Source: DATIJJ01 sp039936115
GTDB taxonomy: Bacteria > Pseudomonadota > Gammaproteobacteria > DSM-16500
Direction: 5' to 3'
Assembly: GCA_039936115.1 (NCBI GenBank)
Contig: JBDTIZ010000132.1
Location: 1 to 12,521 of the forward strand
Length of the DNA stretch: 12,521 nt
Part shown: one piece after another, positions 1 to 6,242 of the stretch
Position numbering within the stretch: the stretch's first letter is position 1
How the letters are laid out: each line of letters opens with the position of its first letter
Notes under the pieces: generated by a model
What the model was told of the DNA's origin: nothing
Database searches by the model: none
Seen by the model: only the letters and a program-made list of their open reading frames with translations
Translations under genes and position numbers: made by a program

Positions 1-1
1 G

Positions 2-34
2 GCAAAAAAACGCCTAATCCACCCTACGTTTTGT
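2..34. repeat. Partial copy of dispersed palindromic repeat A (cut by window edge)
   Basis: This stretch (an A-run, then CGCCTAATCCACCCTACG and a T-run) closely matches the right arm of the long hairpin at 10396-10488, where the core is CGCTAATCCACACTAC. Allowing two one-base gaps, I count two substitutions over about 31 positions. Only one arm is visible; the other would lie to the left of the window. It sits downstream of the minus-strand gene ending at 109. Confidence 0.6.
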
Positions 35-54
35 ATCCATTTCAATTTGTTCAA

Positions 55-102
55 GCCGCGGTACCAGTCAATTTGGCATAAGTTTTGATTTATATATGCC
101 AA
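55..102. repeat. Dispersed repeat B, left copy, with adjoining 8-bp hairpin
   Basis: Read on the minus strand, 80 down to 55 gives TATGCCAAATTGACTGG followed by TACCGCGG. The same 25-26 bp recurs at 12492-12517 on the plus strand with one substitution and one single-base gap. Next to it are the perfect inverted arms TTGGCATA (73-80) and TATGCCAA (95-102) with a 14-nt loop. That hairpin lies just past the stop of the gene ending at 109 but has no T-run, so it is a poor candidate for an intrinsic terminator. Confidence 0.6.
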
Positions 103-108
103 GCCAAA

Positions 109-936
109 TCAAGCCCGCCAAGCAATCCACCAAAAACGCAATGGCGTCAACCTAATTAAATTTTCCAACACACAATAATCACTCGCCTGAATCGCTCGCA
201 ACGTTGCCCGTGCAATTTCACAACGAATTAAAAGCTGCGACAATTGTTCACGCTGATGACGCGTCAAACTATCACACGCCTCTTTATAAGCCCGTTCAAC
301 TTTTTCCGCTTGATAGTGCAATAAATTTTTTATCGTTGGCGTGGTTTTTAATTCGCATAAATCAGCCGGTGTCAGATGAAATTTCAATAACTCATCCGAG
401 GGAAAATAAATAAAATCACGTCGCAAATAACGCCGTAAATGCTGAATATAATCCACCAACTCAACAACCAGCATCAATTGATAAATGATTTCCGAAGAAA
501 TTGTTTTATCAGTTTTTAATTCATCATTGATTAATAATTCGCGCATCCCTGCTGTACGCATAAAATGAATTACCACATCTTCAAATGTTGCGAAGGATGC
601 CGGAATCGAATCATGTTGAATCGCATCAATGATTGAGAATAATTTTTCTAATGCAGACTCGCCTGTAGAAAGTGTGGCTTGTAAAAAAAGAGTAACCGGA
701 TGATCCGGTTTATCTGAGGAAATTTTTGCGACCTCACTGCGCCACCAATTAAATTTTGCTATCGCCAAATCATGATCCTGACATTCAAACACAACCCCTT
801 CTATTTCACGATAAAACGCATGCACTGCAACCACAACATCACGTTCTGCCGAATTCAAATAGCGTAAACTATAATAAGTCGGCGAATCAGGCCGTGCTGC
901 TTTTTCGTAACAATATTCTCTTGCCCAGTTTGACAT
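109..936 (-). CDS. Squalene/phytoene synthase-fold protein, probably non-catalytic
   Basis: This 275-residue protein has the framework of the trans-isoprenyl synthase (squalene/phytoene synthase, HpnC/HpnD) family: an N-terminal YCYEKAA-x-YYSLRYL stretch (9-27), AFYRE (40-44), NWWRSEV (63-69) and the RR-x2-IYFP-x-DEL block (172-183). The two Asp-rich motifs that bind Mg2+ and prenyl diphosphate are degraded. The first, normally like DDVVDE after RE, reads EGVVFE (46-51). In the second, the usual D-x2-ED positions align with His166, Arg169 and Tyr170. Loss of both makes prenyl transfer unlikely. Mitochondrial NDUFAF6, a complex I assembly factor, is a known non-catalytic member of this fold, but assigning such a role here would be a guess. 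No hopanoid or carotenoid genes are next to it. The start at 936 has only a weak AGAG ribosome-binding site. The gene follows mutS on the same strand, beyond a palindrome. Confidence 0.75.
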   Translation of the reverse strand: MSNWAREYCYEKAARPDSPTYYSLRYLNSAERDVVVAVHAFYREIEGVVFECQDHDLAIAKFNWWRSEVAKISSDKPDHPVTLFLQATLSTGESALEKLFSIIDAIQHDSIPASFATFEDVVIHFMRTAGMRELLINDELKTDKTISSEIIYQLMLVVELVDYIQHLRRYLRRDFIYFPSDELLKFHLTPADLCELKTTPTIKNLLHYQAEKVERAYKEACDSLTRHQREQLSQLLIRCEIARATLRAIQASDYCVLENLIRLTPLRFWWIAWRA

Positions 937-992
937 TTTGATTGGCTCTATTTGTTTTTTTAAAATCAGTCATCCTGAACGCATGAAAAGCT

Positions 993-1054
993 CTGTCATT
1001 CCCGCGAAGGCGGGAACCTATCCGAATGGGTTCCCGCCTTCGCGGGAATAACAG
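993..1054. repeat. Long palindrome (26-bp arms), REP/MITE-like; possible terminator
   Basis: The arms 993-1018 and 1029-1054 are complementary at 25 of 26 positions, around a 10-nt loop. The core is ATTCCCGCGAAGGCGGGAA, a GC-rich palindrome type scattered through intergenic DNA of many proteobacteria. Read on the minus strand it lies 31 nt past the mutS stop and is followed by AGAGCTTTTC, so it could end or stabilise mutS mRNA before the synthase-like gene. Its GC content is well above the flanks, which suggests an inserted mobile-type repeat rather than a native terminator. Confidence 0.75.
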
Positions 1055-1084
1055 GTCTTTTTACACGCTCGCAGATTAGTGTAA

Positions 1085-3637
1085 TCAATCCGACACCGCA
1101 CTCACCTTCAACTCAAACAACATTTCCAACGCCTCGCGTGGCGACAAACTCTCCGGATCCAATTCTTTCAATCGCATCACCACCGGATGCTCCGGAACCA
1201 CTGGCGAAAACAATTCAATTTGTTTAGGTGGTATATGCACATGCTGTTCAAGCTCACGCAATTTTTGTTTCGCCAGTTGAATCACTTGACGCGGCACGCC
1301 TGCTAATTGTGCGACTTGAATACCATAGCTCTGGTTCGCGGGCCCCGCATTCACTGTATGTAGAAAAATAATTTTCTCACCCGATTCTGTTGCGTCAAAA
1401 TGCACATTTTTAACAACCGGCATTTCATCTGCCAATGCTGTCAATTCAAAATAATGCGTCGCAAATAAAGTAAATGCTTTCACTTCTCGCGCAATATGTT
1501 CCGCACACGCAAACGCCAACGACAAACCATCAAACGTACTTGTGCCACGCCCAATCTCATCCATTAACACTAAACTATCACGCGTTGCATTATGTAAAAT
1601 ATTCGCCGTCTCCGTCATCTCCACCATAAACGTCGAACGTCCACTCGCTAAATCATCCGCCGCACCAATTCGCGTAAAGATTCGATCAACTCTACCAATG
1701 CACGCACTTTCCGCCGGCACAAAACTGCCAATGTGTGCCAGCAACACAATCAACGCAATTTGCCGCATATAAGTTGATTTACCACCCATATTGGGGCCTG
1801 TAATAATCAACATCCGTTCTCGTTCAGTCAACTGCACATCATTCGGTACAAAAGGATGTGACAAAACAGATTCAACCACCAAATGTCGGCCCGCTTTTAT
1901 CTGGAGCATTGAATCCGTCGAAAAATCCGGACGACATAAATCCAATGTATCTGCACGCTCTGTGAAATTGACCAACACATCTAATTCCGCAATCGCATGC
2001 GCTGAAAGTTGCAATGGATTAAGCTCTGTTAAAATTTTCTCGAGCAAGTCATCATATAATTCTTTTTCCCGCGCGAGTGCTTTTTCACGACTGCTTAATG
2101 CTTTATCTTCAAATATTTTTAATTCAGGCGTAATAAAACGCTCAGCATTTTTAAGCGTTTGTCGACGGATATAATTTGCTGGCGCTTGCTCTGCTTGCAA
2201 GCGACTAATTTCAATATAAAAACCATGCACGCGATTATAACCCACTTTCAGCGTGGATAATCCTGTTCGACTTTTTTCACGCGCTTCTAACTCAATTAAA
2301 AATTGTCCCGCATTTTCACTAAGCGCTAGCAACTCATCCAATTCAGCATCGTAACCTTGTGCAATCACACCCCCATCCCGAGTTGTGACTGGTGGATTTT
2401 CTACTAATGCTTTTTGTAATAGTGTTGTTAGTGCTGGGTATTCTTTTATATCTGACGCTAATTGTCTTAATAACGGTGCAGAAAAATAACTTAATTGCTG
2501 CTGCAATTCAGGCAATATTGCAAGCGTTGCACGCAAGCCGATTAAATCTCGCGGACGTGCTGATTTTAATGCGACACGTGCAAGAATTCTTTCTAAGTCT
2601 TCGACATTTTTTAAGGCGTTATGTAAAGCAAGATAATGACGATCAACCAATAAATTTTCGATACTGATTTGGCGCGCACACAAAATATCAGTCTGGCGCA
2701 GTGGACGATTGATCCAGCGTTTTAACAAACGACTACCCATGGCAGTTGCGGTTCTATCCAGGACGGAAGCTAAAGTGTTTTCTGCTGTGCCCATTAAATT
2801 TTGTGTTAACTCTAAATTTTTTCGGGTCGCCGCATCCAAAATAATACTGTCTTCACGCCGCTCAACTTGAATCGAGCGTATGTGTGGCAAATGGGTGCGT
2901 TGTGTTTCTTTCGCATATTGCAACAAACTGCCTGCCGCAGTCAGTGCAATCGGCAAATCCAAACATCCAAATCCTGCAAGATCATGTGTTTGCATTTGTG
3001 AGGCTAATAATCGTTTTGCTGTATCTAATTCAAATTCCCACACAGCGCGGCGACGCACGCCAGATGCTTGCAACGGTAGAGTAAAATCTTCGCTAATCAA
3101 TAATTCGGTTGGCTTTAAACGTTCTAATTCACTTTGTAATGCTTCAACACCTTGCACTTCTAATAATTGAAAACGACCACTGCTCATATCCAGCGTCGCA
3201 ATTCCAAAACGATTCTGATGATGATATAGAGCAGCTAATAAATTATCACGACTATCCTCTAAAAACGCAGCATCACTGACGGTCCCTGGCGTTAAAATTC
3301 TGACGACTTGTCTATCAACAGGACCAATACTGGTTTTAGGATCACCGACTTGTTCGCAAATCGCAATCGACAAACCTTGGCGTAATAATTTTGCCATGTA
3401 AGATTCTGCGGCATGATAAGGCACACCCGCCATGGGAATTGGTTTTCCACCGGAGAGTCCGCGTGCGGTTAAGGTAATATCTAGCAACCGCGCCACTTGC
3501 GTTGCGTCATCGAAAAATAATTCATAAAAATCGCCCATGCGATAAAACAATAACGTATCCGGATGCTCGGCTTTGATGCGCAGATACTGCTGCATCATAG
3601 GCGTATGCAGCTTGGGAGTGTCTAATTGTTCGATCAT
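1085..3637 (-). CDS. mutS: DNA mismatch repair ATPase MutS
   Basis: MutS recognises base mismatches and small loops in new DNA and recruits MutL. With the start at 3637 the protein has 850 residues, like the 853 of E. coli. The mismatch-reading Phe-x-Glu is in GDFYELF (Phe37, Glu39). Walker A GPNMGGKST is at 614-622 and Walker B LVLMDE has Asp693-Glu694, the same numbering as E. coli; GRGTSTFDG and FATHYFELT follow. The C-terminal helix-turn-helix/tetramer segment (LDPESLSPREALEMLFELK) is complete. The frame stays open 30 codons further, to an ATG at 3727, but those residues do not resemble MutS and the extension would run across the divergent pncC promoter. The start at 3637 begins with the typical MIEQLDTPKLHTPMMQQYL and has an AAAGAG upstream. 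The gene is intact and divergent from pncC. Confidence 0.97.
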   Translation of the reverse strand: MIEQLDTPKLHTPMMQQYLRIKAEHPDTLLFYRMGDFYELFFDDATQVARLLDITLTARGLSGGKPIPMAGVPYHAAESYMAKLLRQGLSIAICEQVGDPKTSIGPVDRQVVRILTPGTVSDAAFLEDSRDNLLAALYHHQNRFGIATLDMSSGRFQLLEVQGVEALQSELERLKPTELLISEDFTLPLQASGVRRRAVWEFELDTAKRLLASQMQTHDLAGFGCLDLPIALTAAGSLLQYAKETQRTHLPHIRSIQVERREDSIILDAATRKNLELTQNLMGTAENTLASVLDRTATAMGSRLLKRWINRPLRQTDILCARQISIENLLVDRHYLALHNALKNVEDLERILARVALKSARPRDLIGLRATLAILPELQQQLSYFSAPLLRQLASDIKEYPALTTLLQKALVENPPVTTRDGGVIAQGYDAELDELLALSENAGQFLIELEAREKSRTGLSTLKVGYNRVHGFYIEISRLQAEQAPANYIRRQTLKNAERFITPELKIFEDKALSSREKALAREKELYDDLLEKILTELNPLQLSAHAIAELDVLVNFTERADTLDLCRPDFSTDSMLQIKAGRHLVVESVLSHPFVPNDVQLTERERMLIITGPNMGGKSTYMRQIALIVLLAHIGSFVPAESACIGRVDRIFTRIGAADDLASGRSTFMVEMTETANILHNATRDSLVLMDEIGRGTSTFDGLSLAFACAEHIAREVKAFTLFATHYFELTALADEMPVVKNVHFDATESGEKIIFLHTVNAGPANQSYGIQVAQLAGVPRQVIQLAKQKLRELEQHVHIPPKQIELFSPVVPEHPVVMRLKELDPESLSPREALEMLFELKVSAVSD

Positions 3638-3671
3638 ATTATTTTTCTCTTTTTGATTTATTGGGAATATT

Positions 3672-3701
3672 TTTACACGCAAATTGGGCGTAAAGTATGG
3701 T
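3672..3701 (+). promoter_or_regulatory. Candidate sigma70 promoter for pncC
   Basis: TTTACA (3672-3677) and TATGGT (3696-3701) are separated by 18 bp, and the -10 ends 40 nt before the pncC start at 3742. The match to consensus is 5/6 and 4/6. The same 104-bp gap must also carry the mutS promoter on the other strand; the best candidate there (TTTACG, 17 bp, AATATT) is weak. Confidence 0.45.
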
Positions 3702-3741
3702 GTACCTAGGACGCTTTGTCTACCCACTCAGAGATCAAAAC

Positions 3742-4230
3742 ATGACACAAACCATTGAACAACTCACGATTGCCTTAGGTACAAAATTAAAACAACGTAA
3801 GTGGAAATTAGTGACTGCGGAATCGTGTACGGGTGGTGGACTTGCGTATTTTGTGACACAGATTGCTGGGAGTTCTGAATGGTTTGAGCGCGGGTTTGTG
3901 ACGTATAGTAATGAAGCAAAATGCGAATTATTAGGTGTTAAAACGGGAACGCTCGAACAATTCGGCGCGGTCAGTGAGCAAACTGCCCGTGAAATGGCGG
4001 AAGGCGCACTTCACAATAGTCAGTCACAAATCAGTATAGCAATTACGGGAATCGCAGGACCTGGCGGTGGGACACTGGAGAAACCGGTGGGGACTGTGTG
4101 GTTTGGTTGGGCAGGACTGCATGCGGCGACTGGAACGCATTTGGAAGTTTTTTCTGGTGATCGGCAAACGGTGCGGGAAAAATCTATTTATGCCGCGCTG
4201 GAGCAACTGCTAAGATTTCTTAGCTTATGA
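3742..4230 (+). CDS. pncC: Nicotinamide-nucleotide amidase PncC (CinA C-terminal domain protein)
   Basis: This 162-residue protein is the stand-alone CinA C-terminal domain, which deamidates nicotinamide mononucleotide to nicotinate mononucleotide in the pyridine nucleotide cycle. Family signatures are VTAESCTGGG (24-33, with the catalytic Ser28), GFVTYSNEAK (51-60), and ITGIAGPGGGTLEKPVGTVWFGW (101-123). E. coli PncC/YgaD is of similar length and also lies just before recA, which supports the call; the longer CinA form with an N-terminal MoaB-like domain is excluded by size. I chose the ATG at 3742, preceded by AGAG, over the in-frame ATG at 3697: the extra 15 residues do not match the family and 3697 falls within the candidate -10 box. 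Here the usual pncC-recA adjacency is broken by about 2 kb of accessory genes. Confidence 0.93.
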   Translation: MTQTIEQLTIALGTKLKQRKWKLVTAESCTGGGLAYFVTQIAGSSEWFERGFVTYSNEAKCELLGVKTGTLEQFGAVSEQTAREMAEGALHNSQSQISIAITGIAGPGGGTLEKPVGTVWFGWAGLHAATGTHLEVFSGDRQTVREKSIYAALEQLLRFLSL

Positions 4231-4269
4231 ATACTGTCATCCTTGAGCGATATACTGTCATAAGCTGAG
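4219..4269. repeat. Inverted repeat over the pncC stop with an internal direct repeat
   Basis: CTTAGCTTATGA (4219-4230) and TCATAAGCTGAG (4258-4269) are complementary at 11 of 12 positions around a 27-nt loop. The left arm includes the last pncC codons and the stop. Within the loop region ATACTGTCAT occurs at 4231-4240 and again at 4252-4261. It lies between the convergent pncC and hicB, where a bidirectional terminator would fit, but only ATTTATTT follows on the plus strand, so that function is uncertain. Confidence 0.5.
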
Positions 4270-4295
4270 ATTTATTTGCTAATCGTCCACACAAA

Positions 4296-4679
4296 TCAAC
4301 GGCTCGATTTTTTTTTATGAATACACGGCTCACCTGCTAATGATTCAGAAAGCATAGTTATCACCAATGTGTTTAAACTAACGCCCTCCTCTCTTGCCCT
4401 ATTCACCAGTCGTAAATGAATAGACTTAGGTACACGCTGAACCCATTTCCCACTTTGGTTTTCTAACTCCCCTGGTTTTGGAATAGCTCTTTTCATTTCC
4501 TTTGCAGATTCAATCCATGCATGTATCGCATTTTTTCCATTCTCAATGGCTTCATCCATTGTTTCACCATCAGACATACAACCTGGAAGGTCTGGAAATT
4601 CAATTAAATACCCACCACCTTCTTCATTTGAAAGATGTCGAATTGTAAATGGATACTCAGGAATTTTTATCTTACTCAT
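4296..4679 (-). CDS. hicB: HicB-family antitoxin
   Basis: HicB antitoxins neutralise the HicA mRNA interferase and repress their own operon. The N-terminal half (about 8-60) is the partial RNase H fold typical of HicB: GGGYLIEFPDLPGCMSDGET (21-40), then MDEAIENGKNAIHAWIE. The C-terminal part (about 78-115) reads as a ribbon-helix-helix DNA-binding domain: GKWVQRVPKSIHLRL, then a helix ending SLNTLVITMLSESL. A strong GGAGG precedes the start. The ATG at 4679 would overlap the stop of an unbroken hicA as ATGA, the usual hicAB coupling. The last residues (CIHKKKSSR) come from a run of nine A and may be a slippage-altered tail. The reading frame is intact although the partner toxin gene is frameshifted, so the protein may persist as a repressor or be on its way to loss. 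Confidence 0.9.
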   Translation of the reverse strand: MSKIKIPEYPFTIRHLSNEEGGGYLIEFPDLPGCMSDGETMDEAIENGKNAIHAWIESAKEMKRAIPKPGELENQSGKWVQRVPKSIHLRLVNRAREEGVSLNTLVITMLSESLAGEPCIHKKKSSR

Positions 4680-4922
4680 ACCTCCTCCTCACTCAACGTA
4701 TCAATTAATGACACTAATTTTTTTACATTATATTGGTTTAACAGGACGATGGGCGGGCACCGTTAAAATCTCTGCTAATGGGGGATGCGAAAATGTGACA
4801 TGACTCCCACCTGGTCTACGCATTGCAAAACCAAAACGAACCGCTATCAATTCTAGCTCAGCTAACTGCCAATCCCTTGGATTGTTCCGCATTTTTTCTA
4901 AAAGTTTATCTACCTTTGTCAT
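4676..4922 (-). pseudogene. hicA: HicA-family toxin gene, frameshifted near its 3' end
   Basis: HicA toxins are small dsRBD-fold ribonucleases that cut mRNA on the ribosome. The readable frame from 4922 gives 64 residues, MTKVDKLLEKMRNNPRDW and onward, with the conserved GGSHVTF (catalytic-type His41) and LTVPAHRPVKPI, where it meets TAA at 4728-4730. Removing one A from TAATG restores YVKKLVSLIDTLSEEEV, which matches the usual family ending (KPIYVKKFVSLI-like). The repaired frame ends in a TGA overlapping the hicB ATG, giving 81 residues. The stop therefore looks like a single-base insertion that removes the final helix; the toxin is probably inactive. A sequencing error could give the same picture. 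No Shine-Dalgarno is visible before the ATG. Confidence 0.8.
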
Positions 4923-4925
4923 GCA

Positions 4926-4956
4926 TCTATAGTACTACATATAGTATCATTGTCAA
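4926..4956 (-). promoter_or_regulatory. hicA promoter with palindromic operator-like sequence
   Basis: On the minus strand a consensus TTGACA (4956-4951) is followed by TACTAT 16 bp on (4934-4929) or TATAGA 19 bp on (4931-4926). Either would start transcription at about the hicA ATG, giving a leaderless mRNA, which suits the missing Shine-Dalgarno. An extended -10 (TGATACTAT) just upstream is an alternative that leaves a short leader. Overlapping these boxes are TACTA-TATG-TAGTA and the 8-bp palindrome TAGTACTA, plausible half-sites for the HicB ribbon-helix-helix domain. Confidence 0.45.
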
Positions 4957-5032
4957 GTCTATAGTCTTTGGTTGAACCTAAAAAGCGCAAATTAAAAATT
5001 AAAAAAATATCATGTATTCATAAACATAAAAC

Positions 5033-5069
5033 AAAAAAATAGGCCGCGCATTTACTGCGAAGCCTATTT
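5033..5069 (-). terminator. Rho-independent terminator after the orphan 278-aa gene
   Basis: On the minus strand, AATAGGC and GCCTATT form the outer stem, CGCA and TGCG can pair inside it, and the right arm runs into a stretch of seven T. It starts 26 nt past the stop at 5095. Confidence 0.75.
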
Positions 5070-5094
5070 GAGCTTAAGAACAATTATTTAATTA

Positions 5095-5931
5095 TTAATG
5101 TGTTAGATTCACTGAATTAACGCTTTCTTGCGCCAACAATGCTTCTTGATCACTAACAACTGCTCTTCTCGCACAAGCTGCCTTAACCCTACTAAACATT
5201 GAACTTGCACAAGCCGTCACGCCAGGCTTGCTTCTCCCATAAACTTTCTCAGCCGCCTTCTGCACCAAACCAGCAGCAACGCCTTCAACGAGAGCCAATT
5301 CTGCTTTGGAAGGTGTATGACTCATTGCGCTTACTACAGCATCATATGTCGTAGATAACCCTGCAGTAGTAACACCCTGAACAACGGTTTTTTCCACAAA
5401 ATTTACATTGGGCGTAACGTCTAGCGCATGACGAGTCATACGACTAGCGAATGCGCCAACTGCAAAACCTAGAGGTAACTTCAACACATCAGGCAACATC
5501 GGAGCAATCAATGTATTGAATCCTGCTGCGGATAAAGGTCCAATAACATATTGCACTGGATTGAGCCATCGTAATGAATCAACAAGTGACTGCGCTCTTC
5601 TTATGCTAGATATTTGTGCTCTATCTAGATTAATTTCAACATCCTTTTCGTCATGCATTTCTTGATATCTGCTGTCTTCTAAAGCACCAGTATCAGCAGC
5701 CACTGACTTCTCTACCTGTACTTCTATTTTTTCTTTTTCTTTTTCTTTTTCTTTTTCTTTGTTATTAGAATTAGCCGATTCGTCATAATCAATGAACTCT
5801 GGTTCAGCGCCTCCATCTTGCGCTACCGCTATCGGCACTACTGTTTCTTCTGTAGCCTGTTCAAGGCTTGCTTCATTCACTTTATCGTCAACTGGATTCT
5901 CAGATTCTGGAGTTGCTGGTCTACTCTTCAT
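5095..5931 (-). CDS. Orphan protein with acidic N-terminus, Lys-Glu repeat and Ala/Gly-rich C-terminal half
   Basis: I do not recognise a family for these 278 residues. Residues 1-105 are acidic and look disordered, with five KE dipeptides (58-67) encoded by a hexanucleotide repeat. After a charged helix-like stretch (about 103-121), the part from 124 to 225 is rich in Ala, Gly, Val and Leu, with moderately hydrophobic stretches at about 126-164 (VQYVIGPLSAAGFNTLIAPM and onward) and 212-225. These could be amphipathic helices or weak membrane segments; none is a clear transmembrane helix. There is no signal peptide. The C-terminus is basic to about 256 and ends polar. A good AGGA lies 8 nt before the ATG and a terminator follows, so this is a real, independently expressed gene. 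It is divergent from recA and next to the hicAB remnant. A secreted effector would be conceivable in a host-associated relative of Legionella, but nothing in the sequence proves it. Confidence 0.75.
   Translation of the reverse strand: MKSRPATPESENPVDDKVNEASLEQATEETVVPIAVAQDGGAEPEFIDYDESANSNNKEKEKEKEKEKIEVQVEKSVAADTGALEDSRYQEMHDEKDVEINLDRAQISSIRRAQSLVDSLRWLNPVQYVIGPLSAAGFNTLIAPMLPDVLKLPLGFAVGAFASRMTRHALDVTPNVNFVEKTVVQGVTTAGLSTTYDAVVSAMSHTPSKAELALVEGVAAGLVQKAAEKVYGRSKPGVTACASSMFSRVKAACARRAVVSDQEALLAQESVNSVNLTH
5728..5760 (-). repeat. Hexanucleotide microsatellite encoding (Lys-Glu)5-Lys
   Basis: Five exact AAAGAA units and one more AAA lie inside the orphan gene. Because the unit is six bases, gain or loss of copies changes protein length by two residues without shifting the frame. 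Confidence 0.9.
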
Positions 5932-6242
5932 TACAAATATCCTTCTTATTTAATTGCTTATTAACTACAAAAATATATAAACTACATAAAAATCATTCAC
6001 TCAAAAAAAACTGTTGCTAATGTCCCTTTAAGAGCTTGGATTCTAGGGTACCCAACCTTAAGGAAATCTTAAGAGAATTTAAAAAGCCTCAGTTTTTTAT
6101 TGGGTTGCACAAAATTTTTCCGCAAATAAAAACCTCGCCTCCAACCACTTTTTGCCCACAGCACGAAATACTTGCACGATCATGACGAGTCAAGCAGACT
6201 ACTAAACAAATTGAATTTCTAACCTAAAATAAGGACACCATA
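5932..6242. other. 311-bp divergent intergenic region, orphan gene / recA
   Basis: No gene is visible. The left 70 bp are very AT-rich and must hold the orphan gene promoter; TTGAGT with TATA-like boxes is present on the minus strand but spacing is unconvincing. Centrally there are GGGTACCC (6046-6053) and two CTTAAG sites separated by GAAAT (6057-6073). For recA the better candidates are TTGCAC-16 bp-TAAAAA and TTGCCC-17 bp-CACGAT, both weak. I found no CTG-N10-CAG LexA box. The recA Shine-Dalgarno AAGGA is 7 nt from the ATG. Confidence 0.6.

Noticed and set aside
204..413. Plus-strand open frame opposite the synthase-like gene
   Set aside because: It is a shadow frame with no family similarity.
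2392..2667. Plus-strand open frame with a hydrophobic N-terminus
   Set aside because: It is the antisense of the conserved mutS core and has no independent support.
3638..3727. Upstream start for mutS at 3727 adding 30 residues
   Set aside because: The added residues do not resemble MutS and would run across the divergent pncC promoter; the 3637 start gives E. coli-like numbering of Walker A and B.
3697..3741. Upstream start for pncC at 3697
   Set aside because: It falls in the likely -10 box and the 15 extra residues do not match the family.
4728..4735. Programmed +1 frameshift in hicA
   Set aside because: There is no slippery codon or internal Shine-Dalgarno as in prfB, and the expected Tyr codon is restored by deleting a base, which fits a mutation better.
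5728..5760. Phase-variable switch by the AAAGAA repeat
   Set aside because: Six-base units keep the reading frame, so copy changes cannot turn the gene on or off.
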